Below, one piece after another: positions 17,552-25,188 of a DNA stretch of 64,000 nt; within the stretch, counting starts at the first letter, position 1, and the number at the start of each line of letters is the position of its first letter. The stretch is taken from contig CBDBFE010000002.1 in assembly GCA_965204705.1 (NCBI GenBank), forward strand, positions 62,001-126,000, in the 5' to 3' direction. The position numbers and the translations under genes were made by a program. The notes beneath the pieces were generated by a model. It worked only from the letters and a program-made list of their open reading frames with translations. It ran no database searches and was not told where the DNA came from. Origin of the DNA: Bin5 sp965204705 (GTDB lineage Bacteria > Chloroflexota > Anaerolineae > Caldilineales > Caldilineaceae).

Positions 17552-18481
17552 ATGTGGAAGGTTTCTTTTATGGGCCGGCTGGCAGCGGCAGTGGCGGCGG
17601 CCGCGTTTTTTGTTTCCGGCTGCGATCATTATGTGGCATCCCATGCGGAGATGGATGGCGGCGTCACCATGGCGAGCCGGCAGGTATCGAAGGCGGACCG
17701 CGCCGGCTACACGGTGGCGACGATCGAGAAGGCGTTGCGGCTCTACGACAGCAAAGGGCGCGAGGCGGCGCTGGCTTATTATAACTCGCGGGAGAGCGTA
17801 GACGGCGAATGGTATGTGATCATCGCGGACGAGAACAAGGAGATTATCGCCCACCCCAATCCTGAGGTACTGGGAGAAAGCCTGTTGGGCCCTATGGGGG
17901 TGGATTTCACCGGCTACCGGCACGGCGAAGCGATCGCGGGCGCGACCGAGGCGGGGAAGTGGGTTGACTATATCTTTTTCAATCCTGCCACGGGCAGGGA
18001 TGAGTACAAGCATACGTGGGCGGTACGGCATGACGGGCTGATTTTTGCCTCCGGCTGGTACCAGGTTTTGCCGACCCTGGCGCTGGCGGTCACGAAGGCG
18101 GAACCTGCCGAATACACGGTTGCGTTTGTTGAGCGGGCGGTGCGGTATTACAAGGCGCACGGGCGGGAAGAGGCGGTTGCGTACTTCAGCTCTGCCGAGA
18201 GTGTGGACGGCGCGTGGTACGTGTTTGTCATCGATGGGAGCGACCGGGTCATCGCCCATCCCGACCCGAAGTTCATCGGGCAGGATCTGAAGGGGGATCT
18301 GGGGGTGGATTCGAGCGGCTATCGCTTCGGCGATCTGATGTTGAGCGCGACGGAGGCGGGGATGTGGGTCGACTATCTGTCGGCGTCGAATCCTACGCAG
18401 GACGGCTCGGAGGAGGAGGTAAAGCATACGTGGGTTGTGCGTTACGACGGCGTGATCATTGGGTCGGGGTGGTATGAGTAG
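17552..18481 (+). CDS. Lipoprotein with two tandem Cache-like sensor repeats
   Basis: 309 residues starting MWKVSFMGRL with AAAGGAGG 6 nt upstream. A lipobox (AAFFVSGC, Cys about 24) marks a lipoprotein. The mature part is two homologous halves of about 130 residues. Each has a helix (YTVATIEKALRLYDSKGREA / YTVAFVERAVRYYKAHGREE), then ESVDGEWYVIIAD / ESVDGAWYVFVID, IAHPNPEVLGESL / IAHPDPKFIGQDL, ATEAGKWVDY / ATEAGMWVDY and KHTWAVRHDGLIFASGWY / KHTWVVRYDGVIIGSGWY. This matches extracellular Cache-type ligand-binding domains usually seen in receptors. With no transmembrane signalling domain, it may be a binding lipoprotein. Confidence 0.75.
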   Translation: MWKVSFMGRLAAAVAAAAFFVSGCDHYVASHAEMDGGVTMASRQVSKADRAGYTVATIEKALRLYDSKGREAALAYYNSRESVDGEWYVIIADENKEIIAHPNPEVLGESLLGPMGVDFTGYRHGEAIAGATEAGKWVDYIFFNPATGRDEYKHTWAVRHDGLIFASGWYQVLPTLALAVTKAEPAEYTVAFVERAVRYYKAHGREEAVAYFSSAESVDGAWYVFVIDGSDRVIAHPDPKFIGQDLKGDLGVDSSGYRFGDLMLSATEAGMWVDYLSASNPTQDGSEEEVKHTWVVRYDGVIIGSGWYE

Positions 18482-18863
18482 GGGCGAAGGGCCAGGGGCC
18501 GGGGGTGAGGGTAGCGTACCGTGCCGGCGCCGGGAATCTGCAGGGACAGAGTTGGCGGCTGGGACATCTGAGCCGAAGCGAACCGGCAAGAAGCAGGGCC
18601 GCATGATTTGCTTCCGGGTCGTTACGGTATTCCGTCAATTCAGTTCCCCCTCAATATGATAGAATGGACTCCGGTTTTGGTTCCCTACCGGCTGGCAGAG
18701 AGCATTCGACACTGCCGGTTTCCCTGTTTACCGGTCCGTGAACCATTCCAGTACACATCCTGGTTCGCGGTCCAGCTGTTGGCGCCAGGCTTACCGATTC
18801 GGAAAGACCGGCGGCGGTCATCGGCCCGCGCGACGCGGCTCACCGAATCCAGGAGGTCAACAG
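18482..18863. other. Gene-free region
   Basis: About 380 bp between the Cache-like lipoprotein and HicB. Nothing recognisable apart from the hicB ribosome site (AGGAGG at 18851-18856). Confidence 0.4.
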
Positions 18864-19076
18864 ATGACGCCTTCCGAGATCATCTTTGAAGTAACCGAAG
18901 CGGTCGAAGGCGGGTACAACGCAAGGGCATCAGGTTACAGCATCTTCACGCAAGGGGACGGCTGGGCCGATCTGAAAGAGATGGTCAAAGACGCAAGTCG
19001 TTGTCACTTCGGGGATGAATGTATGCCCAAGGTGATACGACTGCATTTGGTCAAAGATGAGCTGATTGCGGTATGA
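18864..19076 (+). CDS. hicB: HicB-like antitoxin (short type)
   Basis: 70 residues from the ATG at 18864, with AGGAGG 7 nt upstream; a longer frame from 18738 has no such site. The sequence FEVTEAVEGGYNARASGYSI, then FTQGDGWADLKEMVKDA and CHFGDECMPKVIRLHLVKDE, is the short HicB-like partial RNase-H fold that neutralises HicA. It lacks a DNA-binding tail, as usual for this subclass. Its stop overlaps the ATG of the HicA fragment (ATGA). Confidence 0.75.
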   Translation: MTPSEIIFEVTEAVEGGYNARASGYSIFTQGDGWADLKEMVKDASRCHFGDECMPKVIRLHLVKDELIAV

Positions 19077-19213
19077 GACTGCCCCGAGATCTGTCTGGCG
19101 ACGATCTGATCAGATTGCTGCGCAGCCATTTTGGTTACCGGTTTCTACGTCAGAGAGGCAACCACGTACCAATCGTCCTTCACCGACAGGATTGCCCTCG
19201 CAGCACAGATTGA
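19073..19213 (+). pseudogene. hicA: HicA-like toxin, truncated
   Basis: 46 residues (MRLPRDLSGDDLIRLLRSHF, then GYRFLRQRGNH). HicA mRNA interferases are about 75-80 residues and carry a G-S/N-H motif with the catalytic His; the motif RGNH is present, but the sequence after it does not continue as HicA and stops at 19211-19213. The second half of the double-stranded RNA-binding fold is missing. The toxin is therefore probably inactive while the antitoxin gene is intact. Confidence 0.65.
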
Positions 19214-19831
19214 CATATACACATATGGACATCTTGCATGTGTGTTCATATATGCACAAGCTGACCCCGGCAGTCTTTGTGTCTCCAGAGTCAATTGACA
19301 GCGCGGAAGGCCGAAAGGTTCTTTGCATGCAATCGGTTGAAATCAGCTTTCGTTGTGTTTCAAGCGTTGGATTTTGTGAAACACAGAGCCGTTTGATCCG
19401 CACAACCGAACGACAGACAGGCGCTCCCGCCACGCAGTGCCCGCCTCCACAACGACCACTCTCATCGAAGCTGGCGTTGAGCAGGTCGCCCAGCCCCCAA
19501 GCAGCTCAGACCCGTCTTAAGGGCTATTCTGGCGTGAAAGTCCCTGGAAGAGGCTTTCCCCCCTCGTAACGCTTGCTCTGCGTCCGCTCTGCGCCGCCTG
19601 ACGAACGTTACGAACCGTTAGGTCTTACAGTACCTGAAGAGTCGAAAACGGCGCTTAGAACGCCTCCAGTGCGGTAAAATTTTTCCGGTTCCGGCAAAGA
19701 GGGCCGATTTGGCCGTTCTTGGGCAGTTTTGGCCTAAGGCGGCGTTTTGTCGCGTTTGGGGAGTCCGGCGTTACTTCACGGCTGATGCATCTCATCGTGT
19801 CGTGCCTGTAGACAATCGCGGCACACCGTGC
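19214..19831. other. Gene-free region
   Basis: About 620 bp with no convincing gene. An AT-rich segment at 19213-19257 (words ACATATGGACATC, TGTGTTCATATATGC) resembles the island at 17141-17190. The remainder near 19560-19780 has short GC-rich words but no clear hairpin or RNA gene that I can identify. Confidence 0.4.
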
Positions 19832-20020
19832 TTAGTAACCCGAGTTCGGAGTTGAAGAGCGCCTTCTCAAGCGGGTAGGCCCGGGTTTCGCAGTAAGAAA
19901 CCACCGGCCATGCACGGCGCACACGCCGGCAATCTCTCCGCGCACCGCTCCGATGTCCGCCTTCGTTGCCATACGTCCGATCTCGCCCTCCAGCCGTGCG
20001 CTCCGCTCTTCTGTCGTCAC
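19832..20020 (-). CDS. Small protein coupled to the 20017-20244 gene
   Basis: 62 residues from a GTG at 20020 that overlaps the upstream stop (GTGA). The first 32 residues (TTEERSARLEGEIGRMATKA, then DIGAVRGEIAG) look like the start of a short coiled coil; the rest appears degenerate and runs into a 34-nt repeat also present at 20286-20319. Possibly the truncated remnant of the second gene of a two-gene module. Confidence 0.35.
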   Translation of the reverse strand: MTTEERSARLEGEIGRMATKADIGAVRGEIAGVCAVHGRWFLTAKPGPTRLRRRSSTPNSGY

Positions 20021-20319
20021 CGTCTGTCCCCTGAGGCCTGCGCCAACTTCGCAACCTTGCGCTCGATGCGCTCCGTCTCGGATAGCAGGACATCGCGCAC
20101 AAACTCGCTCGTGATGCGGCCGGTCTCGAGGGCTGCCGTGCGCACCCGCTCGGCGTCCCGCGGCGTCATCGTCGTGGAAACCTGCTTGGTCCGCCGCAAC
20201 CCGGGCGGCCGCACCACGCGTCTTCCGCCATTGTCAGTGGGCATAGCTTTCCTCAGCAGAATAAATGGGAAGATAGCAGGAAACCTGAATTCGGAGTTAT
20301 AGAGCGCCTTGTCAAGCGG
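19841..20319. repeat. Two direct copies of a 34-nt repeat
   Basis: Copy 1 at 19841-19874 and copy 2 at 20286-20319 agree at about 29 of 34 positions and share TTCGGAGTT, AGAGCGCCTT and TCAAGCGG. A third partial copy, inverted, lies near 20698-20714 (AACTCCGAACTCAGG). The copies bracket the RHH-like gene and its coupled frame. Confidence 0.6.
20017..20244 (-). CDS. Ribbon-helix-helix-like small protein
   Basis: 75 residues from the ATG at 20244 (GAGGAAAGCT upstream). A basic N-terminus (GGRRVVRPPGLRRTKQVSTT) precedes VSTTMTPRDAERVRTAALET-GRITSEFVRDVLLSETERIE, a strand-helix-helix pattern like RHH antitoxins or plasmid mobilisation regulators. Coupled with the 62-residue frame downstream by a GTGA overlap. 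An antitoxin or small DNA-binding role is likely but unproven. Confidence 0.5.
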   Translation of the reverse strand: MPTDNGGRRVVRPPGLRRTKQVSTTMTPRDAERVRTAALETGRITSEFVRDVLLSETERIERKVAKLAQASGDRR

Positions 20320-20837
20320 CTGCGCTGCTGTCTCCCCTTTCGACTCTCGCTCGTGAGCACGCTTCATATCCCCTGCCTGGTCAGTGGAATTGACTTGGCC
20401 GCTCCCGATTATACCGATTTCCGCAAAATTGACGCGAGATTGATACAAAAGAGAGTATGGTGTCACTGAAATGCCACGTAAGATCTGCTATATTTTGTGA
20501 TGAGTTGTAAAGACAATTATGCAGATTAGGGGCGTACGCCCGTCAATCGTCGGGATAGCGCAGTCGCCATCGGGCAAGCGTTCTGTTGTGTAGGCAGGCA
20601 AACGGTGAGTTTCCACAGGCATTACCGCCTTCCTTGCGCCGGATGGCGTTATGAAGAGGGCCCGACATGCCGCCAAGCAACCACCGATAGCCGCGTTTAA
20701 CTCCGAACTCAGGTCAAAGAATGTAATTCCCAATGTGCGGGAACCACATTGTTCCCTTTGCCTGCGTTAAATTGGAAGAATAGGCCGGCCATCTCCGGAT
20801 TGCAGTGGACGCGGTCTAACCGATCGGGAGAAACACT
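20245..20837. other. Non-coding region upstream of the CRISPR-Cas operon
   Basis: About 590 bp between the minus-strand RHH-like gene and the WYL regulator. It contains the second 34-nt repeat copy, a partial inverted copy near 20700, and overlapping inverted repeats at 20731-20756. An 81-codon minus-strand frame at 20488-20733 shows no protein-like character and is not called. Confidence 0.45.
20731..20756. promoter_or_regulatory. Interlocking inverted repeats, possible operator of the cas operon
   Basis: CAATGTG (20731-20737) pairs with CACATTG (20745-20751), and overlapping it GGGAAC (20739-20744) pairs with GTTCCC (20751-20756). The site lies about 80 bp before the WYL-regulator start. 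It could be a dimer-binding operator, for example for the adjacent WYL protein. No promoter hexamers were securely placed. Confidence 0.4.
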
Positions 20838-21830
20838 GTGAAGATAGGCTCAGGCAGAGACGAGGAAATAAAACGTACTTCCCGCATCCTGCAGACTATT
20901 CATCTCATCGCATTGCGCCCCAGGCGATACCGGGCCAAAGACCTCGCGCGGCACTTCGAGATCGGTGAGAGAATGATCAAGAAAGATCTGCAGATCGTCC
21001 GCCACGGACTGCGCCTGTCCCTGCGCTCTTCCAGCGAGGGCTACTACTTTGCAGAAACGCCGCAGCTGCCTTCAGTTGCCTACAGCTTCACAGAAGCGCT
21101 TGCGCTCGTGCAGGCCGTGCAGGTATCGCGGCAGGTTACCGGCATCAGCTCATCAGATCTGGCGGCCGCCGTCGCGCGTCTGATCGCTCTCTTTCCTCCA
21201 GAGTTCAGCAGCTTCTTGCAAAGGCTGTCGCATCGCCCCCGTATTACAGTCGAACGCAAACACAGGCAGGAGATGTTGCAGCTGCTCAATCGGAGTCTTC
21301 TGGAAGGCTGCAAGCTGGAAATCGTTTACCGGACCGCTCGCAGAGAGGGAGCCGTCACCCGGCGCGTCGTTCACCCGTACCATATCATGTCCTATGTGCG
21401 CTCCTGGCAGCTGATCGCATACTGCGAGAACCGGCAGGATGTCCTCATGTTCAAGGTCGACCGCATTCAGACGGCAACGCTTCTCGACGAGAATTACGCA
21501 ATCGCGGACGGATTTGACCTGGACCACTACATGGGCGATGCCTGGGGCGTTATGCGGCCTGAAGGCCAGGCGCCGGAACTCGTCGAGCTTCACTTCGCGC
21601 CGGATGCCGGCCGCTGGGTGGCTGAAGAATACTGGCACAAGAGCCAGCATGTGGAGGAGCAGCCTGACGGCAACGTCATCTTCCGCCTCAACATCGCCAT
21701 CACGCCTGATTTTGTGAGTTGGGTTCTCTATTACGGCAGCAAAGTCGAAGTGATGAAGCCGGATCATCTACGAACGGCGGTCTCTTTAGAACATCAACGG
21801 GCCGCGGTGCAATATCAGAAGTCGAGGTAA
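20838..21830 (+). CDS. WYL-domain transcriptional regulator of the cas operon
   Basis: 330 residues from a GTG at 20838 with GGGAG upstream. An N-terminal winged helix (RYRAKDLARHFEIGERMIKK, then DLQIVRHGLRLSLRS) precedes a WYL domain (LEIVYRTARREGAVTRRVVH, PYHIMSYVRSWQLIAYCENR, VLMFKVDRIQTATLLDE) and a WCX-like C-terminal region. WYL regulators bind nucleic-acid ligands and often control CRISPR-Cas or other defence loci. The gap to cas8 is 6 nt, so it is cotranscribed with it. Autoregulation through the inverted repeats upstream is plausible. Confidence 0.88.
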   Translation: MKIGSGRDEEIKRTSRILQTIHLIALRPRRYRAKDLARHFEIGERMIKKDLQIVRHGLRLSLRSSSEGYYFAETPQLPSVAYSFTEALALVQAVQVSRQVTGISSSDLAAAVARLIALFPPEFSSFLQRLSHRPRITVERKHRQEMLQLLNRSLLEGCKLEIVYRTARREGAVTRRVVHPYHIMSYVRSWQLIAYCENRQDVLMFKVDRIQTATLLDENYAIADGFDLDHYMGDAWGVMRPEGQAPELVELHFAPDAGRWVAEEYWHKSQHVEEQPDGNVIFRLNIAITPDFVSWVLYYGSKVEVMKPDHLRTAVSLEHQRAAVQYQKSR

Positions 21831-21836
21831 AGACAA

Positions 21837-23306
21837 ATGCTTAATTACGTTGGTCATCCTTATTACGATGTGGGCATTGCCACTCTCGCAGCATTTGTAG
21901 GGAAAAGAGAACCACGACTGTTGACCCCACAGGACCTTGAACAAGCCGCCGACTACATGGCACGCGAGTATGTACGGCAACCTCTGCGTTCTTTTCTGAC
22001 AGTCGCGTTTCCCAATTCGGGATTTACCCAATCTACTTTCTTCAAAAAACCCGAACGCCAACAGGAGTACGCAAGACGGGTTCTGCGCAGCTCGGCAGAG
22101 AGCGTTCCAGTGTTAGATGAAAGGTGTGTCTTCACTGGAAAGCCTGCCGCGGCTGTAGCGTTTGATGATCAGGATAAACTTCCTTTAGGCCGGGCATTTC
22201 GTCAACATATCCCGCTTCTTACCCGCGTGGGGGCGATCAACTTTTATCCCTATGGCGACAGAGGGCTTCCGGTTTCCGGCGAAGCACTACTGGCGATTCA
22301 AGCGCTGCCGCTGGGGTGCGCCAAAACATCCGGCAAACTGCTCATGGTGCATTCTGATAATCCAGAAATGACCTGCCACTTCGCTAGCGAGTTCTTAGCG
22401 CAAAATCGGAAAAGGGTTCAACTCGCCCAGGCAGCAAATAGTACGAAAATGCCAGAACCTCATCAGAAGCACCATACTTTGCTTATTGAAACGCTTTTGC
22501 AAGCGGAAGATATGCGGAGGGAAGCTTTGGAGGAGGAAGAACCTTTGTTCACGCTGACCGCGTATCACCTGAGCAACAGTGGTCAAGGCCCCGGTCTTGA
22601 TATCTACTTTCTGCCGATGCAGGTAGTGGGATTTCTGCGGACGATGCAGCAAGCAAGGTTCAGTGATGCGTGGCAAAGAATCGTTAGGAGAGCCTGGGAA
22701 ATTGAGCCTCCCCGCAGAAAGAAGGAGGGAAGCGAGAAGGAACCATTCCAACCCGCCCGAAACTGGCTCTACGAGGACATCTTCGACCTGCCGGATAATG
22801 CCAAGCAATTCATTCGTACCTATTTCCTGCGCATCGCGCGCAGATACGCACGTGGCAAAACGGACCCGCGCCAGAACTATTCACTTGCCAATGAATCCGA
22901 CCTGGTTTCGTGGGCAATCACTGCACGGTTTCTACGGAGGATTATGAACATGGAACCGCACCGTATAGAGCAGATTCGAAAGATGGCTGATGGATTGGCA
23001 GATTACGTCAAACATCAGAATGACCAACGGTTTTTCCGCGACTTCTTGATGAGTCGGAGCTATGGTGCCTTACGAGAAACGCTATTGAAAGCGAATCTTG
23101 CCCACGTTAGGCAAGGAAACCCACCGATCGTGCAGTTCGAACCATATATTGAAGTCTTTGAGGAGGGGATAGAAATGGAGTATAGAGACTGGCAATTGGC
23201 GCGTGATTTGCTACTCATTCGTATGATTGAACAGCTTCATACGAATGAGTGGTTAGACCGAAACAAAGAAGCTGTTGAAGAAGAAACGGACCGAGAAAAC
23301 GGATAG
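21837..23306 (+). CDS. cas8: Cas8 (Cst1-type large subunit of type I-B Cascade)
   Basis: 489 residues, start 6 nt after the WYL stop with GAGG upstream. The N-terminus (YVGHPYYDVGIATLAAFVGK) and the central RCVFTGKPAAAVAF / PLVG-like segments match the Cst1 family, the Cas8 of the Tneap-type I-B systems. The family usually has a CxxC...CxxC zinc site; here only single cysteines remain at the two places (ERCVFTG and MTCHF), so the zinc ribbon is degenerate. Cas8 recognises the PAM and recruits Cas3. Followed by cas7, 28 nt downstream. Confidence 0.85.
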   Translation: MLNYVGHPYYDVGIATLAAFVGKREPRLLTPQDLEQAADYMAREYVRQPLRSFLTVAFPNSGFTQSTFFKKPERQQEYARRVLRSSAESVPVLDERCVFTGKPAAAVAFDDQDKLPLGRAFRQHIPLLTRVGAINFYPYGDRGLPVSGEALLAIQALPLGCAKTSGKLLMVHSDNPEMTCHFASEFLAQNRKRVQLAQAANSTKMPEPHQKHHTLLIETLLQAEDMRREALEEEEPLFTLTAYHLSNSGQGPGLDIYFLPMQVVGFLRTMQQARFSDAWQRIVRRAWEIEPPRRKKEGSEKEPFQPARNWLYEDIFDLPDNAKQFIRTYFLRIARRYARGKTDPRQNYSLANESDLVSWAITARFLRRIMNMEPHRIEQIRKMADGLADYVKHQNDQRFFRDFLMSRSYGALRETLLKANLAHVRQGNPPIVQFEPYIEVFEEGIEMEYRDWQLARDLLLIRMIEQLHTNEWLDRNKEAVEEETDRENG

Positions 23307-23334
23307 ACCTTTACATTCTTAAGGAGAGAGTCCA

Positions 23335-24426
23335 ATGGCTTTTGTAACTGGCCTGATGCTGATCGATGCGCCCGCTTCTGCATTGAACAATTCGGGAGAG
23401 GGTATACCGAACGCTCGTACTGACAATACTGTAGCGGTGAAGGCTATCCGCACTCGTGAAGGAGCATATCCTTATGTATCCGCGCAGTCTTTCCGCTACT
23501 GGCTGCGTACAACGTTGGAAAATGGACAATGGGGTTGGCAGCAAGCGCCGATTTATCGAGAAGAAAAGGTTGCCTACACTGATGCCAACCCGATCAGATG
23601 GTGGGACGACGACCTACTAGGTTACATGCGTGCTCCTTCTACAAGGACTTCGGCCCGGGAGAAACGGGAGGCCGACGAGTCACGCGTCAATGAAACGCCC
23701 ACACCAGAAACAGTAACGAGGGTGTCACCATTGCGCGTCAGCACGTTGGTTTCCTTAGCTCGCGGGGATATCACAAATGATTACAATACTATGTCGCGCC
23801 ACGAAGGTGACCCCGTCCCGTATGAACACCAATTCTATCGTACAACTCTCAAAGGGTTATTTTCGCTTGACCTACATGCTTCTGGACGCTTTTCCTATCG
23901 GAAGAAAACAGGCTTCCGCAATTTGGACGATGTACGTATTGAGGAGGCGCAAAGGAATGGGCTGGAACACAATGAAACGCAGAAGGAGTACGTTCTCTCT
24001 CGGGAAGAACGCACGAAGCGAATCGCGTCACTATTCGAAGGGTTAGCGCACTTAGAAGGAGGAGCCAAGCAGACAATTCACTATACCGATGTGGCCCCAG
24101 CGTTGGTTATCCTTGCCGTGACCAGAGGCGGCAATCACATCTTCGGTCATACAGTTGGCGCCGATTCCTTCCGGTTGCCCGCACTGAAGATCGAAGCTCT
24201 GCATGAGGCATTAATGGTCTTTGAAAGTGACATCCTATCCACAGTCTATGTGGGGTGGGTAAAAGGATACCTTGATAAACAACGGGAAGAGTTGGAATGC
24301 GCTTTAGCGGAAGGGGGGCGGCTTGAGCAGGACAAGGCGAGAATCGTCTTGGACCATCCTCGCATCGTTTTTTCAAAGTTCATTGAAGACTTGAAAAAGC
24401 CTGAAAATAGTCATTGGCTGGACTAA
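23335..24426 (+). CDS. cas7: Cas7 (Cst2/DevR family) backbone subunit
   Basis: 363 residues with AAGGAG upstream. The N-terminus (AFVTGLMLIDAPASALNNSG) and SAQSFRYWLRTTLENGQWGW are the signature of the Cst2/DevR branch of Cas7. A RAMP-type fold with RVSPLRVSTLVSLARGDITN and a C-terminal IVFSKFIEDL completes the family pattern. Several copies coat the crRNA in Cascade. Length is normal. Confidence 0.9.
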   Translation: MAFVTGLMLIDAPASALNNSGEGIPNARTDNTVAVKAIRTREGAYPYVSAQSFRYWLRTTLENGQWGWQQAPIYREEKVAYTDANPIRWWDDDLLGYMRAPSTRTSAREKREADESRVNETPTPETVTRVSPLRVSTLVSLARGDITNDYNTMSRHEGDPVPYEHQFYRTTLKGLFSLDLHASGRFSYRKKTGFRNLDDVRIEEAQRNGLEHNETQKEYVLSREERTKRIASLFEGLAHLEGGAKQTIHYTDVAPALVILAVTRGGNHIFGHTVGADSFRLPALKIEALHEALMVFESDILSTVYVGWVKGYLDKQREELECALAEGGRLEQDKARIVLDHPRIVFSKFIEDLKKPENSHWLD

Positions 24427-24438
24427 CGGAGGGCATAT

Positions 24439-25188
24439 ATGCAGGTTCTAAGAGTGGTGGGGGAGGGACTGACCACGTCCTTTCGCTATCCCCACTTCAT
24501 GCAGCAAATTCATCCGACCTATGAGATGCCGCCGCCGTCCACCATCTACGGTCATATTGCCAGCGCGTTAGGAGAATGGTTTGACCCAGCGGGCGTTGCG
24601 TTCGCCTATCACTTTACCTTCACGGCCAAGGTGACCGACGTTGAGCACATTATCTTACTGAGTCCGAAAGGAGGGAGCAGCAGGCTGCCAAGAACGAAAA
24701 TTCCTAACGTGCTGGAAGGAAACGCAAATCCTTTTAAGCGCGAGTTGCTTTTTCAGCCCAAACTCACACTCTACATCAATCGTCCCGATTGGGAAGACGC
24801 GTTTCGCAGCCCTCGCTATGCCGTCGTGTTGGGACGTTCACAAGATCTGTTCACCTATACCAAGGTCGACATCATTGAACTAGAACAGGCCGAAAGGGCG
24901 TACTTCGAACATACCCTTGCCCCACACGGGATGAGCCTACAATTTCGACGCGGGGTCGCGATTCTCATGCCACAGTTTGTGGATTACCACAAAAATCGTG
25001 CGCCAACGTTCAAGCAGTACGTGATTTTGCGGGAACGTGTGTATCTGCCTAACGGACAGGAACAGGCCATGCAATTCAGCAATGTTGACTCTGGCCCATA
25101 TTGGATTGATCCAACGACCCCCAAAGACAAGGATGCACACTTGGGGTTGCCATTTCTTTCATTTGTGGAAGCAGAGGTGACGAATTGA
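24439..25188 (+). CDS. cas5: Cas5 (Cas5t type)
   Basis: 249 residues with GGAGG 6 nt before the ATG. The N-terminal RAMP strand and loop (VVGEGLTTSFRYPHFMQQIH, then PTYEMPPPSTIYGHIASALG) are typical of Cas5, which holds the 5' handle of the crRNA. The last codons overlap the TTG start of cas3 (TTGA). Confidence 0.88.
   Translation: MQVLRVVGEGLTTSFRYPHFMQQIHPTYEMPPPSTIYGHIASALGEWFDPAGVAFAYHFTFTAKVTDVEHIILLSPKGGSSRLPRTKIPNVLEGNANPFKRELLFQPKLTLYINRPDWEDAFRSPRYAVVLGRSQDLFTYTKVDIIELEQAERAYFEHTLAPHGMSLQFRRGVAILMPQFVDYHKNRAPTFKQYVILRERVYLPNGQEQAMQFSNVDSGPYWIDPTTPKDKDAHLGLPFLSFVEAEVTN

Noticed and set aside
19560..19780. tRNA or attachment site
   Set aside because: No cloverleaf, anticodon stem or CCA-like end could be found; only short GC-rich repeats.
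20488..20733. 81-residue minus-strand frame upstream of the cas operon
   Set aside because: No ribosome site, no protein-like pattern, and it overlaps the inverted repeat and 34-nt repeat.
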